From an uncultured Bacteroidales bacterium (lineage in GTDB: Bacteria > Bacteroidota > Bacteroidia > Bacteroidales > UBA932), in the NCBI GenBank assembly GCA_934693135.1, contig CAKUVA010000015.1, forward strand, positions 1 to 53,485: a stretch of DNA of 53,485 nucleotides, written 5' to 3'. The notes below the pieces were generated by a model. The model saw only the letters and a program-made list of their open reading frames with translations. It searched no databases and was not told the origin of the DNA. The position numbers and the translations under genes were made by a program. Shown here one piece after another: positions 17,061 through 25,838 of the stretch (position 1 is its first letter; the number at the start of each line of letters is the position of its first letter).

Positions 17061-18236
17061 ATGAAAAAACAGACATTGGCAATACATACGGCATATCCAG
17101 AGAAAGATGCCTATGGTGCATTGAGTATGCCGGTATATCATTCGGCCGCATATGAATTCGACAATGCTGCTGTGATGGCAGATGCATTTTGCGGCAGGAT
17201 AATCGCTCCTGATTATTCCAGAGTTATGAATCCGACGGTTATGAATTTTGAGAATAAGGTGAAGACATTGACGAATGCCTCTGCAGTGGTGGCGCTCAAT
17301 TCGGGAATGGCTGCCATAAGCAACACTCTTCTCGCATTGTCTTCAGCTGGGAAGAACATCGTCTCATCGCGTCACATGTTCGGTAATACATATTCTCTCA
17401 TAACTGAATCTCTTCCTCGTTTCGGGGTGGCTGCTCATACATGTGACCTTACAGATATCTCTCAAGTGAAAAAGGCTGTTGATGGGGAAACATGTTGCAT
17501 TTTCTTGGAAATCATAACAAATCCTCAGATGGAAGTAGCAGACCTATCTGCATTGGCGGAAATTGCACATAGTCATGGAATTCCTCTTGTTGTAGATACG
17601 ACTATGATACCATTTACGGAATTCTCTTCACGCAAGCTTGGCGTGGACATTGAAATAGTGTCGAGCACCAAATATCTGTCCGGAGGTGCAACATCCATCG
17701 GAGGCCTTATCATTGATTATGGTAATTTTCCTGAATTTACAAAGACGATAAAAGGTGAGATGTTGTTCAATTTCGGGGCATATATGACTCCTCATGTGGC
17801 ATATATGCAGACTCTCGGTTTGGAAACACTTCAGGCGAGATATAAGGTACAGGCTTCAAACGCAATGGAATTAGCTCGTCGCCTGGAACATACTCAAGGA
17901 ATAGCTCATGTAGGCTATACCGGGCTGGAAAGTAGTCCGTATCATGAATTGTCAGTCAGACAGTTTGGACCTACAGCCGGAGCTATGGTCACTATAGATC
18001 TCGAAAGTAAGGAAGCATGTTTCAAATTCATTGATAGTCTCAAACTTATCTATAGGGCGACGAACCTGTTTGATATTAGAACATTGGCAATACATCCTGC
18101 GAGCACAATCTTTGGGCCGTTCTCTGATGCGAAAAGACGGGAGATGGATGTCTTGGATACGACTATCCGCATTTCTGTGGGACTTGAAGATGTGGATGAC
18201 CTTTATGAAGATATATGTCAGGCAATAAAAGCATAA
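17061..18236 (+). CDS. PLP-dependent Cys/Met-metabolism enzyme (methionine gamma-lyase/cystathionine lyase family)
   Basis: 391-residue fold-type I PLP enzyme. The cofactor lysine is Lys204 in SSTKYLSGG; the phosphate-cup motif SGMAAIS and the YSRVMNPT motif of the neighbouring subunit are present, so it is likely a working beta- or gamma-eliminating enzyme on cysteine, cystathionine or methionine. Odd: the loop that normally reads YGGT or YGCT, with the cofactor-stacking tyrosine, is MFGNT here, with Phe at the Tyr position and Asn where methionine gamma-lyases have Cys. The exact reaction is therefore open. The next gene, six bases on, is a PatB/MalY-type C-S lyase, giving a sulfur amino-acid degradation pair. 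Confidence 0.8.
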   Translation: MKKQTLAIHTAYPEKDAYGALSMPVYHSAAYEFDNAAVMADAFCGRIIAPDYSRVMNPTVMNFENKVKTLTNASAVVALNSGMAAISNTLLALSSAGKNIVSSRHMFGNTYSLITESLPRFGVAAHTCDLTDISQVKKAVDGETCCIFLEIITNPQMEVADLSALAEIAHSHGIPLVVDTTMIPFTEFSSRKLGVDIEIVSSTKYLSGGATSIGGLIIDYGNFPEFTKTIKGEMLFNFGAYMTPHVAYMQTLGLETLQARYKVQASNAMELARRLEHTQGIAHVGYTGLESSPYHELSVRQFGPTAGAMVTIDLESKEACFKFIDSLKLIYRATNLFDIRTLAIHPASTIFGPFSDAKRREMDVLDTTIRISVGLEDVDDLYEDICQAIKA

Positions 18237-18241
18237 GCATC

Positions 18242-19420
18242 ATGGTAAAATATGATTTTGATAAAGTGGTTGACCGCCATGGGACAGGTGCATTGAAATT
18301 AGATGTTCTGAAGGAGCGCTATGGCAGAGATGATCTGATTCCTCTGTGGGTGGCGGATATGGATTTCGAAACTCCTGATTTCGTGATTGATGCGGTAAGA
18401 AAACGCATGGAGCACCCAATATTCGGGTATTGCAAGGACCCTCAAGATTTGTGGCCATCGACAATAGACTGGATACGCGAACATCATGGTTGGGAGGTGA
18501 AGCGCGAATGGATGCGCTATATACCTGGAATTGTAAAGGGAATAGGTATGGTTGTCAATGTCTTTGTCCGTGAGGATGAGAAGGTTATAATACAGCCGCC
18601 AGTATATCATCCATTCCGTATTACACCAGAGGAAAATGGTAGGGAAGTAGTATATAATCCTTTGAAGGAGAATCCTGATGGCTCCTATTCTATGGATTTC
18701 GAAAATTTGGCTGAAGTGGCTGACAATAAGTGTAAGTTGCTTATCCTATCCAACCCGCATAATCCGGCAGGAATAGTATGGGATAGAGAAACATTGAAGA
18801 CACTTGCACATTTTTGCTATACTCATGGAATCCTTGTGATATCAGACGAGATACATTGTGATATGGCTCTATGGAATAACAAACATATTCCGTTTGCTTC
18901 CGTTTCTGATGAGGCTGCTGCATGTAGCATAACGTTTGGGGCTCCTACCAAGACGTTCAATATGGCAGGAATTGTAAGTTCGTATTGTGTTGTTCCAGAC
19001 GAAAAAATTAGGAATAAATTCTTTAAGTGGCTGTCCGCCAATGAATTCGATGATCCTAATATGTTTGCTCCGTTCGCTACTATCGCAGCTTTCCGCAAAG
19101 GAGAGGAATGGCGTAAGGCAATGCTCAAGTATATTGAGGGGAACATTGATTTCGTTATAAATTGGTGTGAGGAAAATATACCTGCCATAAAGCCTTTGCG
19201 TCCTCAAGCCTCTTTCCTCGTATGGTTGGATTGTAGGGCTCTTGGGCTTGATCATAATCATCTCGTGGATTTATTCGTAAACAAGGCTCGCTTGGCGCTC
19301 AATGATGGAGAGATGTTCGGTCATGGCGGAGAAGGCTTCATGCGTATGAACGTAGCAAGCGCCCGTTCCGTACTGAAACAGGCGCTCGAACAACTTCGTG
19401 ATGCTGTAAATTCTCTTTAG
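18242..19420 (+). CDS. PatB/MalY-type cysteine-S-conjugate beta-lyase (aminotransferase fold)
   Basis: 392-residue PLP enzyme that releases pyruvate, ammonia and a thiol from cystathionine or cysteine conjugates. N-terminal DLIPLWVADMDFETPDFV is the PatB/MalY hallmark; YHPF, NPHNPAGIVW, SDEIHCDMAL and the lysine motif FGAPTKTFNMAGI follow in order. The longer frame from 18215 overlaps the previous gene; the ATG at 18242 leaves five bases between the two genes. Its stop codon overlaps that of the convergent GltD-like gene. MalY-like regulatory roles are possible but no maltose genes are near. Confidence 0.88.
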   Translation: MVKYDFDKVVDRHGTGALKLDVLKERYGRDDLIPLWVADMDFETPDFVIDAVRKRMEHPIFGYCKDPQDLWPSTIDWIREHHGWEVKREWMRYIPGIVKGIGMVVNVFVREDEKVIIQPPVYHPFRITPEENGREVVYNPLKENPDGSYSMDFENLAEVADNKCKLLILSNPHNPAGIVWDRETLKTLAHFCYTHGILVISDEIHCDMALWNNKHIPFASVSDEAAACSITFGAPTKTFNMAGIVSSYCVVPDEKIRNKFFKWLSANEFDDPNMFAPFATIAAFRKGEEWRKAMLKYIEGNIDFVINWCEENIPAIKPLRPQASFLVWLDCRALGLDHNHLVDLFVNKARLALNDGEMFGHGGEGFMRMNVASARSVLKQALEQLRDAVNSL

Positions 19421-20628
19421 ATACCGAGATATTCCATGATTCCGGCTACGGCTGTCTTGGCGGAGGCCACCGCTTCCACCACAGTTGCAGGTCCGAGAAT
19501 TAAATCTCCTGCGATGAAAACTCCTGGAAGGCTGGTCTGTTGACGCTCGTCAGCAGTGATCCAGCCTCCTTTTATTTCTGGGGCAGACTGTCCAAATATG
19601 GTCGTATCAATGCTTGCACTTATGGCTACGAGCATGTTATCGAATGGTACTTTGTGGTCAGAGCCTTCTATCATCTTCGTGGAAATGCGTCCATCTGGGC
19701 GTACGACATTCTCACATTTTCTCATGACTGCTTCATGACCTTCTATTGCGACTGGAACTTCGAATAGGCAGAATTTTACTCCTTCTTCACGAGCTTCATC
19801 CACCTCTAATGAATTGGCAGGCATGTTTTCGAATGTCTTTCTGTAATAGACAGTGACATCATGTCCTTTTCTCAATGCAGTGCGACTGGCGTCCATAGTG
19901 ACATTACCACCACCTATGACCAGTACATTCTTTCCAAGTTTATATGAATCCGGATTTTTCAGATAATCTAAGGCGTATATTATATCTTGATTGTCTTCTC
20001 CCGGTATGTCAAGACGGCGTGGAATTGCCGCTCCTGTAGCTATGAAGACTGCATCATGGTTTTCTCTTAGGTCGTCGAGTCTCAGATCTCTACCGAGCCT
20101 TGTGTTTCCTATGAAGGTGATTCCTGCCTCGTCCAGTATTCTGTCGTATTGTTCAATGTACTTGCGACTTAGTCTGAATTCAGGTATGCCATAGCGGAGA
20201 ACTCCTCCGAGTTTCTGGTTTTCATCATAGATAGTAACATTACATCCGAGCTCCCTAAGTTTGATTGCTGCAGTTATTCCAGCGGGACCGGCTCCGACTA
20301 TAGCAACTTTTTTTCCATTAGTTTCACCTATAGTAATGTGTGCATGAAAAAGATAGTCTCCGGCTATCTCAGCTTCTATCTCATGCCATTTGACAGGGAC
20401 TTTCTTCGCGTTGAGGACACAATGTCCATAACATGTTTTGTTCCAGTCACAAACGCGGCTGGTTATGGCAGAAAAGGGATTGTTCTCAAAAAGAATCTTT
20501 CCAGCTTCTTCCATGCGCCCTTCTCTATATAGTTTCATGGCTGTCGGTACATCAGTTCTGACAGCACAGGCTGCCGAGCATTTCGGTATTTTGCAGAGCA
20601 GACATCTTCCTGCTTCAGAGTTTATCAT
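19417..20628 (-). CDS. GltD-like FAD/NAD(P) oxidoreductase with N-terminal Fe-S domain
   Basis: 403 residues of the glutamate-synthase small-subunit/NfnB/DPYD-N family. Cysteines CLLCKIPKCSAAC and RVCDWNKTCYGHC form the N-terminal [4Fe-4S] domain; GAGPAGITAAIKLRELG is the FAD site, VIGGGNVTMDASRTALRKG the NAD(P) site, and FIAGDLILGPATVVEAV the second FAD motif. It acts as an electron-transfer module delivering NAD(P)H electrons to a partner. No GOGAT large subunit, NfnA or dihydropyrimidine dehydrogenase partner lies in the window, so the partner is unknown. It has its own promoter box (20645-20652). Confidence 0.82.
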   Translation of the reverse strand: MINSEAGRCLLCKIPKCSAACAVRTDVPTAMKLYREGRMEEAGKILFENNPFSAITSRVCDWNKTCYGHCVLNAKKVPVKWHEIEAEIAGDYLFHAHITIGETNGKKVAIVGAGPAGITAAIKLRELGCNVTIYDENQKLGGVLRYGIPEFRLSRKYIEQYDRILDEAGITFIGNTRLGRDLRLDDLRENHDAVFIATGAAIPRRLDIPGEDNQDIIYALDYLKNPDSYKLGKNVLVIGGGNVTMDASRTALRKGHDVTVYYRKTFENMPANSLEVDEAREEGVKFCLFEVPVAIEGHEAVMRKCENVVRPDGRISTKMIEGSDHKVPFDNMLVAISASIDTTIFGQSAPEIKGGWITADERQQTSLPGVFIAGDLILGPATVVEAVASAKTAVAGIMEYLGI

Positions 20629-20644
20629 AGTTATATAATTTGTC

Positions 20645-20652
20645 CAAAGTTA
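20645..20652 (-). promoter_or_regulatory. Putative -7 box for the GltD-like gene
   Basis: TAACTTTG on the minus strand matches TAnnTTTG. It would place the transcript start about 12 bases before the ATG at 20628. A TTGC rather than TTTG lies about 19 bases upstream. Confidence 0.45.
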
Positions 20653-20684
20653 CGGATAAATACTCTGATTGCAATATATTTTCC

Positions 20685-21722
20685 TTACTTGTCCTGAAGA
20701 TAGACCTTTTTGGATAGTTTTCGTGACTTGCTGATTGCATGCACTGGTCCTTCAAGTTTGTTTCTGAACCTAACTAAAGCAACACCAATGGCTGGCGACA
20801 CAATGTTTGGCACCAAATGTCTGTCAATAATCATCCACTTCATTATTCGTCTTGCTGTCTTCTTTTGCAGTTTTCCGAGTTCTAAAGTCTGAATGATAGA
20901 GTTCCTTTTATTCCAATATGCTCCTTGGGACATTATCTGCAGACCCCGATAATACATTGATACGCTTTGCCTCCTGTATTCATGTCTAAGCGCACCTCTC
21001 AAGGTGGAAGCACATCTTGCGAATGTGTCAGCAAGAGAGAATGAACATTGGAGATTAGAGAGCTTGAATGATGCCCTTATGGTCTTGTCATGTATGCGAT
21101 ATCCATAGAAAACCATATTGGTATATGCACATCTTAAAGGCTTGCAGAACAGCCTTGCGAACAATTCTGTGTCTTCGTCAAAAGAAAAGCTCTCGTCAAA
21201 TGTCAGACCTTTCAGTTTGTTTTTCCGGATGAGTGTTAAGAAAAAAGAAAAATCTCCTGCGAAACCATGTCTGAGCATCTTTTCCGGACTTATAATGACC
21301 TCTGATGAATGCATGTACATCTTATGATGTCGGATGAATTTGCCATCTTCCTGTACATACTGATATTCTCCTTTCACAAGGTCCGCATCAAATTTTACTG
21401 CAATATCAATGAGCTGCTCAAGAGCATTATCGCATGTCCAAAAGTCATCAGAATTTATGAATATGACATAGTCCCCATTTGCTTTTTCCAAGCCGAAGTT
21501 CTTGGCAGAGGATGGACCATCATTGTTCTTATGAAAAACTTTTATTCTTGCGTCTGAGGAGGCGAATTCATCACATATTTTGCCAGAAGCGTCGGTGCTT
21601 CCGTCATCGACGAGAATCAATTCTAAATTTTTCCATGTTTGCTCAAGGATGCTTTCGATGCATTTCTTGAGGTATTTCTCCATATTATAGACCGGTGCTA
21701 TGACCGATATTAAAGTATCCAT
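20685..21722 (-). CDS. Glycosyltransferase family 2
   Basis: 345-residue GT-A glycosyltransferase. The N-terminus ISVIAPVYNMEKYLKKCI, then LILVDDGSTDASGKICD and the metal-binding FINSDDFW, are classic GT2 features. The C-terminal 120 residues are basic and helical with no clear membrane span, so it is probably a peripheral inner-membrane enzyme making capsule, O-antigen or protein glycans. Donor and acceptor sugars cannot be told. It stands alone, with the GltD-like gene downstream on the same strand and a TonB receptor divergent to it. Confidence 0.85.
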   Translation of the reverse strand: MDTLISVIAPVYNMEKYLKKCIESILEQTWKNLELILVDDGSTDASGKICDEFASSDARIKVFHKNNDGPSSAKNFGLEKANGDYVIFINSDDFWTCDNALEQLIDIAVKFDADLVKGEYQYVQEDGKFIRHHKMYMHSSEVIISPEKMLRHGFAGDFSFFLTLIRKNKLKGLTFDESFSFDEDTELFARLFCKPLRCAYTNMVFYGYRIHDKTIRASFKLSNLQCSFSLADTFARCASTLRGALRHEYRRQSVSMYYRGLQIMSQGAYWNKRNSIIQTLELGKLQKKTARRIMKWMIIDRHLVPNIVSPAIGVALVRFRNKLEGPVHAISKSRKLSKKVYLQDK

Positions 21723-21896
21723 TGGTAAGTATTGTTTTAAACTTTGACTAAGGTGGTAAAATCGCTGGTTATTAGAGCGTTATAATCTTATCTCCCATAG
21801 CAAAGATGGAATTTATATACAAATATAGTAGAAAAAAGTATTTATTACTATTTTATTTGTGTTTTTTAGTACTGAGGCAAAATAACAGATTCTTAC

Positions 21897-21904
21897 TATA
21901 TTTG
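21897..21904 (+). promoter_or_regulatory. Putative -7 box of the TonB receptor-hydrolase operon
   Basis: TATATTTG fits TAnnTTTG and lies 35 bases before the ATG at 21939, a normal leader length. The short leader holds no cobalamin, TPP or other riboswitch-like fold that I can recognise. Confidence 0.45.
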
Positions 21905-21938
21905 CGGCTGTATAATTTTAAATATTGTTAAAAATATC

Positions 21939-23945
21939 ATGACAAGAAACTGGAACTGCCGTGCGGCAGTGTTCCTATTTTTTATGTTTGGGGCGGAAGT
22001 CTTCTCTTTTTCTGCGGAACACACCCAAAACAATCATCCTGTAAAACTTGATTCTGTATCGGTCATAGGCAGTAGAGTGCCCGTAGCATTGGGGAAAAGC
22101 GCCAGAATCGTTACTCTTATGGACAGTACATCCATAGCTTCGCTTCCTGTGCAGAGCGTCAATGATCTGCTCAAATATGTAGCTGGAGTGGATGTCCGTC
22201 AGCGCGGCGACCTTGGAGCTCAGACGGACATTAGTATGCGTGGTGGGACAAGTGACCAGATATCAGTATTCCTTGACGGAATAAATATATGCGATCCTCA
22301 GACAGGTCATAATGCCGTAGATTTTCCAGTGGATGTACACGACATAGACCGTATAGAAATACTTTCAGGGCCTGCCGGTGTTGCTTATGGTTCGTCATCA
22401 TTGGTAGGCGCTATAAATATTGTCACGAAGAAATCTGCCGGAAAGGATGTGACTGCACATGCGGAAGGAGGTTCGTTTGGATTTTTCAATGGAGGTGCAG
22501 CTTTAGGGTGGACTGCCGGTAAGTTTACTTCAAGGCTCTCAGCCTCGTATTTGCGTTCTGATGGATTCAGCCGTAATTCAGCCGGTGGACTTAATAGCGA
22601 TTATCAGACAGTTAAGGCATTTTGGAAAGGCCTATATAAGTCTTCCGTAGCAGATGTGGAATGGCATGCAGGTTTGAGCTCAAGGGATTTCGGCTCCAAT
22701 ACATTCTATAGTGCAAAGTTCGATGACCAGTTCGAGCATACGTTTAAGACTTATGCAGCTATACAGGCTCAGACTCATGGCTTTATAAAATTCAAACCAT
22801 CAGTATACTGGAATCGTAGCGAAGACCGTTTCGAACTTATCCGTGGAAATTCTGATAAGGTTCCGTTCAATTTTCATCGTACAAGTGTATGGGGATTGAA
22901 CTTGAATAGTTGGATAGAAACAGTAGCCGGAAAAACTGCTTTTGGTGCGGAGATGAGAAACGAGGATATCATAAGTACAAATCTTGGCGAGGAGTTATCT
23001 TCTCCGAAGAAGATCCACGGGCAGAATGGCGCGACTTATAAGAAAGGACTTAACCGTACAAATATAAGCTTGTTCCTAGAACATTCATTGGATATTGCCA
23101 ATTTCTCTGCATCGGCAGGTGTTGCTGCTGTGAAGAATACAGGAAACGAAGAAGATTTCAAACTTTACCCTGGTGTCAATGTTTGTTGGCGTTTCTTGGG
23201 AGATTGGAAGGTATATGCCTCTTATAATTCTTCTCTTCGAATGCCGACATTTACTGAATTGTATTATTCTGTAGGAGGGCATTCAGCAGATAAGAATCTG
23301 AAAGCCGAAAAGATGCAGTCAGTGGAAGGTGGGCTCAGGTTCTCGCGTCCATGGATAAACGCCTTTTCCATGGTGTATTACAATATGGGAAGCGACATGA
23401 TAGATTGGACAAAAAATCTCGCGGAAGGGGAGGATGCTCCATGGCGTTCATGCAATTATACCAAGATCAATACTTTCGGTCAAGAATTCTCTGCAAGAAT
23501 TGACTTTCCGTCAATGCTTTTACGCGATGATTTCTTCATAAGAGAACTGAATGTCACATACAGCCATATTTCACAAGACAAAAATCTTGGAGCGGATATG
23601 CAATCAAAATATGCTCTTGAATATTTGAAGCACAAAGTGGTTGTAAAAGCTGATTTCCATATTTGGAAAGGTCTGTGTGCCAATGCTTCGTGGCGTTGGC
23701 AGGAAAGGATGGGAAATTATGAGCTTTTCTGTGACAATGTGTCAGAAGGCATGGTGTCGTACAGACCTTATTCCCTCGTGGATGCAAGACTTTCGTGGGC
23801 ATCGTCATTTAGACATGGTACAAAATATAGTATATATGTAGAGATAAACAATCTCTTGGACCATAAATATTATGACTATGGCAATGTACCTCAGCCTGGG
23901 ATTATGGCGAAAGCTGGTATGATTGTCAATGTCGGACTTAAATAA
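21939..23945 (+). CDS. TonB-dependent outer-membrane receptor (BtuB/CirA-like)
   Basis: 668 residues. A hydrophobic signal peptide (about 1-25) is followed by a TonB-box-like region (LDSVSVIGSR), a plug domain (about 45-160: VNDLLKYVAGVDVRQRG, ISMRGG, VFLDGI, IEILSGPAGVAYGSSSLVGAINIVTK) and a beta-barrel ending NVGLK. Size and plug match BtuB-like cofactor or siderophore receptors rather than SusC (about 1000 residues). There is no SusD partner and no riboswitch, so the ligand is unknown. The next gene, an alpha/beta hydrolase, follows after three bases, hinting at a substrate cleaved after uptake. Confidence 0.88.
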   Translation: MTRNWNCRAAVFLFFMFGAEVFSFSAEHTQNNHPVKLDSVSVIGSRVPVALGKSARIVTLMDSTSIASLPVQSVNDLLKYVAGVDVRQRGDLGAQTDISMRGGTSDQISVFLDGINICDPQTGHNAVDFPVDVHDIDRIEILSGPAGVAYGSSSLVGAINIVTKKSAGKDVTAHAEGGSFGFFNGGAALGWTAGKFTSRLSASYLRSDGFSRNSAGGLNSDYQTVKAFWKGLYKSSVADVEWHAGLSSRDFGSNTFYSAKFDDQFEHTFKTYAAIQAQTHGFIKFKPSVYWNRSEDRFELIRGNSDKVPFNFHRTSVWGLNLNSWIETVAGKTAFGAEMRNEDIISTNLGEELSSPKKIHGQNGATYKKGLNRTNISLFLEHSLDIANFSASAGVAAVKNTGNEEDFKLYPGVNVCWRFLGDWKVYASYNSSLRMPTFTELYYSVGGHSADKNLKAEKMQSVEGGLRFSRPWINAFSMVYYNMGSDMIDWTKNLAEGEDAPWRSCNYTKINTFGQEFSARIDFPSMLLRDDFFIRELNVTYSHISQDKNLGADMQSKYALEYLKHKVVVKADFHIWKGLCANASWRWQERMGNYELFCDNVSEGMVSYRPYSLVDARLSWASSFRHGTKYSIYVEINNLLDHKYYDYGNVPQPGIMAKAGMIVNVGLK

Positions 23946-23948
23946 GCC

Positions 23949-24710
23949 ATGATAAGAGAATTCAATATTCATACACCATCAGGAAAGATATTCGCTGTCT
24001 TTTCTGATGGTTTTCATTCTGATTCCGCGCCATTGGTAATTTTGTGCCATGGACTTATGATGAATTGCGGGCAGAATCCTGTGAGAGGTATTTCAGATGG
24101 CTTCAATGAAGCTGGCTATGACACCCTGCGCTTCGATTTCCGTGGAAGTGGCTTAAGTGATGGTAAAATCACAGAAATGACTCCTTTGACAGAAGTGGAT
24201 GATCTCATGAATGTGGTGAATTATGCTGTCAATTTCCTCGGTCGTGAGGACATTGTTATATGTGGACACTCTCTTGGTGGACTGGTCTCCTTATTGGCAT
24301 CGGCAGGGATGGAAAAAAAAGGCGGAAGTCATGTTAAAGGACTTGTATTATTCGCCCCTGCAGTCAATATTGAAACTGATTCGAAAGAAGGAAGGGTGGC
24401 AATGGAGATCTTTGATCCGATTAATATCCCTAATGAGGTAGCAGTATGGGGTTCCGCTCTCGGACGCTGTTATTTCACAACTGCTTCGCATTTGGATACA
24501 TTCAATGCTATATCATGCTATACCGGACCGCTGTGTGTTCTTATGGGGGAGCGTGACCGTTTGGTGACATTGAACTATGCTGAAAAAATAAAAGCAGCCC
24601 TGCCTCAGGCAGAACTGCATGTTATTCCTCGCGGCGATCATTTATTCTCCAGAGGCATTAGGATTAAGGCTGTAGAAACTGCCTTAGCCTTCATGTCTGG
24701 ATTAAAGTGA
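23949..24710 (+). CDS. Alpha/beta hydrolase (serine esterase-like)
   Basis: 253-residue cytoplasmic hydrolase with the complete triad in order: nucleophile elbow GHSLGG (Ser108), acid in GERDRL (about residue 201) and histidine in RGDHLFSRG (about 228). The oxyanion motif is CHGLMMN. It resembles the family of small carboxylesterases/feruloyl-esterase-like proteins (EstE1/YqiA group). There is no signal peptide. Its position three bases after the TonB receptor gene implies co-transcription. The last nine bases overlap the 3' end of the convergent sugar-kinase gene. Confidence 0.82.
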   Translation: MIREFNIHTPSGKIFAVFSDGFHSDSAPLVILCHGLMMNCGQNPVRGISDGFNEAGYDTLRFDFRGSGLSDGKITEMTPLTEVDDLMNVVNYAVNFLGREDIVICGHSLGGLVSLLASAGMEKKGGSHVKGLVLFAPAVNIETDSKEGRVAMEIFDPINIPNEVAVWGSALGRCYFTTASHLDTFNAISCYTGPLCVLMGERDRLVTLNYAEKIKAALPQAELHVIPRGDHLFSRGIRIKAVETALAFMSGLK

Positions 24711-25835
24711 TGCTATAAAGTCGGACATTTCCTTTCGGTGTGATATTGCGCTGCGGAAAAGAGTCATTTGGGCACGCGCTCTTACAAAGTTATGGTCAAT
24801 GTATTTTGTCTTGTAATAGGCATCACCATTAAGGTAGTCCGTCAAGAATCTGACTGCTTGCATGAATGGAAACATGCATGCTGCAAATGGTAGGTTTTCT
24901 TTTTCGATATCAGATAGAAATTTTCCTGCCGATTCCATGTAACCTTTGGCAAACGACTTGAAAATTTCCATATTGAAATTGATTTTGGAGGTGTCAGGTT
25001 CGTCTTCTGGTGTAGTGCAGGCTGCAGTTCGCAGAAAATCACCGAAATCGGAAAATACGAAACTTGGCATTACAGTGTCCAAATCGATTACACATAATAT
25101 GTTACCATCTTTGTCGAATAGCATATTGTTTACCTTGGTATCACAGTGACATATACGTTTGGGAAGAATGCCGTCTCTGAACATCTGTTCCGCTTTGCAC
25201 ATTTCTACGCTATTTTCATCGATTTCGTCGAGTAGTGCTATTGTTTCGTCGCTATGGTCTGGATCATTCTCTATCGGATGTCTTCCATCTCCTTCTTCCG
25301 GGGCGTCAATGCGACAGAAACGATCTTTTTCAACAGCTTCTATTAACTGACTCATACGAAGTTCCATGTTATGAAAGTTCGGTATGGTTTCACCGAGTGG
25401 TTCGTCTACGTCGGAAAGCATTGCCTCGAAATTTCCGAAGGCCTTTCCTGCACAATATGAGTATTCTGCATTGACAGTCTCGTATGTATATGCATTCGGG
25501 ATGAATACAGATACTCGCCAGAATTTTTCCCCTTCTTCCAGATATGTATTACCTGTTTCTTTTACTGGTAGAAATCTCAAGACTTTTCGGTCAATGTCAG
25601 TTTCTCCTGCTTTTTCCAGTTTTTTGCGTATGTGGGATGTAACGACTTCGATGTTATGCTGAAGCAAGTCCACATCTGTGAAAATGGAGTTGTTGATTCT
25701 CTGGAGCACATAGTCAGGAGTCCCTTCTGTAGTGAGTACTTTGTATGTATCGTTTATTAAGCCGTTTCCGAGCGGAGTTACATCTATTATGTCTCCTTTA
25801 AGATCGAATCTTGAAGCAATGTCTTTGAGTTCCAT
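24702..25835 (-). CDS. Phosphotransferase, N-acetylhexosamine 1-kinase (NahK)-like
   Basis: 377 residues of the APH/choline-kinase fold. Nucleotide loop PLGNGLINDTYKV at the N-terminus, catalytic loop CHCDTKVNNMLFD and metal motif CVIDLDTVMP ... DFGDFLRTAA. The spacing and wording of these last motifs match NahK, the anomeric kinase of GlcNAc/GalNAc in lacto-N-biose and glycan salvage, better than antibiotic kinases. Sugar specificity is inferred. It is the last gene of a tight minus-strand run (SGNH esterase, membrane protein, DPP-IV, pyrF), three bases after the pyrF stop. Confidence 0.78.
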   Translation of the reverse strand: MELKDIASRFDLKGDIIDVTPLGNGLINDTYKVLTTEGTPDYVLQRINNSIFTDVDLLQHNIEVVTSHIRKKLEKAGETDIDRKVLRFLPVKETGNTYLEEGEKFWRVSVFIPNAYTYETVNAEYSYCAGKAFGNFEAMLSDVDEPLGETIPNFHNMELRMSQLIEAVEKDRFCRIDAPEEGDGRHPIENDPDHSDETIALLDEIDENSVEMCKAEQMFRDGILPKRICHCDTKVNNMLFDKDGNILCVIDLDTVMPSFVFSDFGDFLRTAACTTPEDEPDTSKINFNMEIFKSFAKGYMESAGKFLSDIEKENLPFAACMFPFMQAVRFLTDYLNGDAYYKTKYIDHNFVRARAQMTLFRSAISHRKEMSDFIASL

Positions 25836-25838
25836 AGT

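Noticed and set aside
21723..21938. Cobalamin riboswitch before the TonB receptor
   Set aside because: The leader after the predicted start is only about 30 bases and no B12-box-like sequence is present in the gap.
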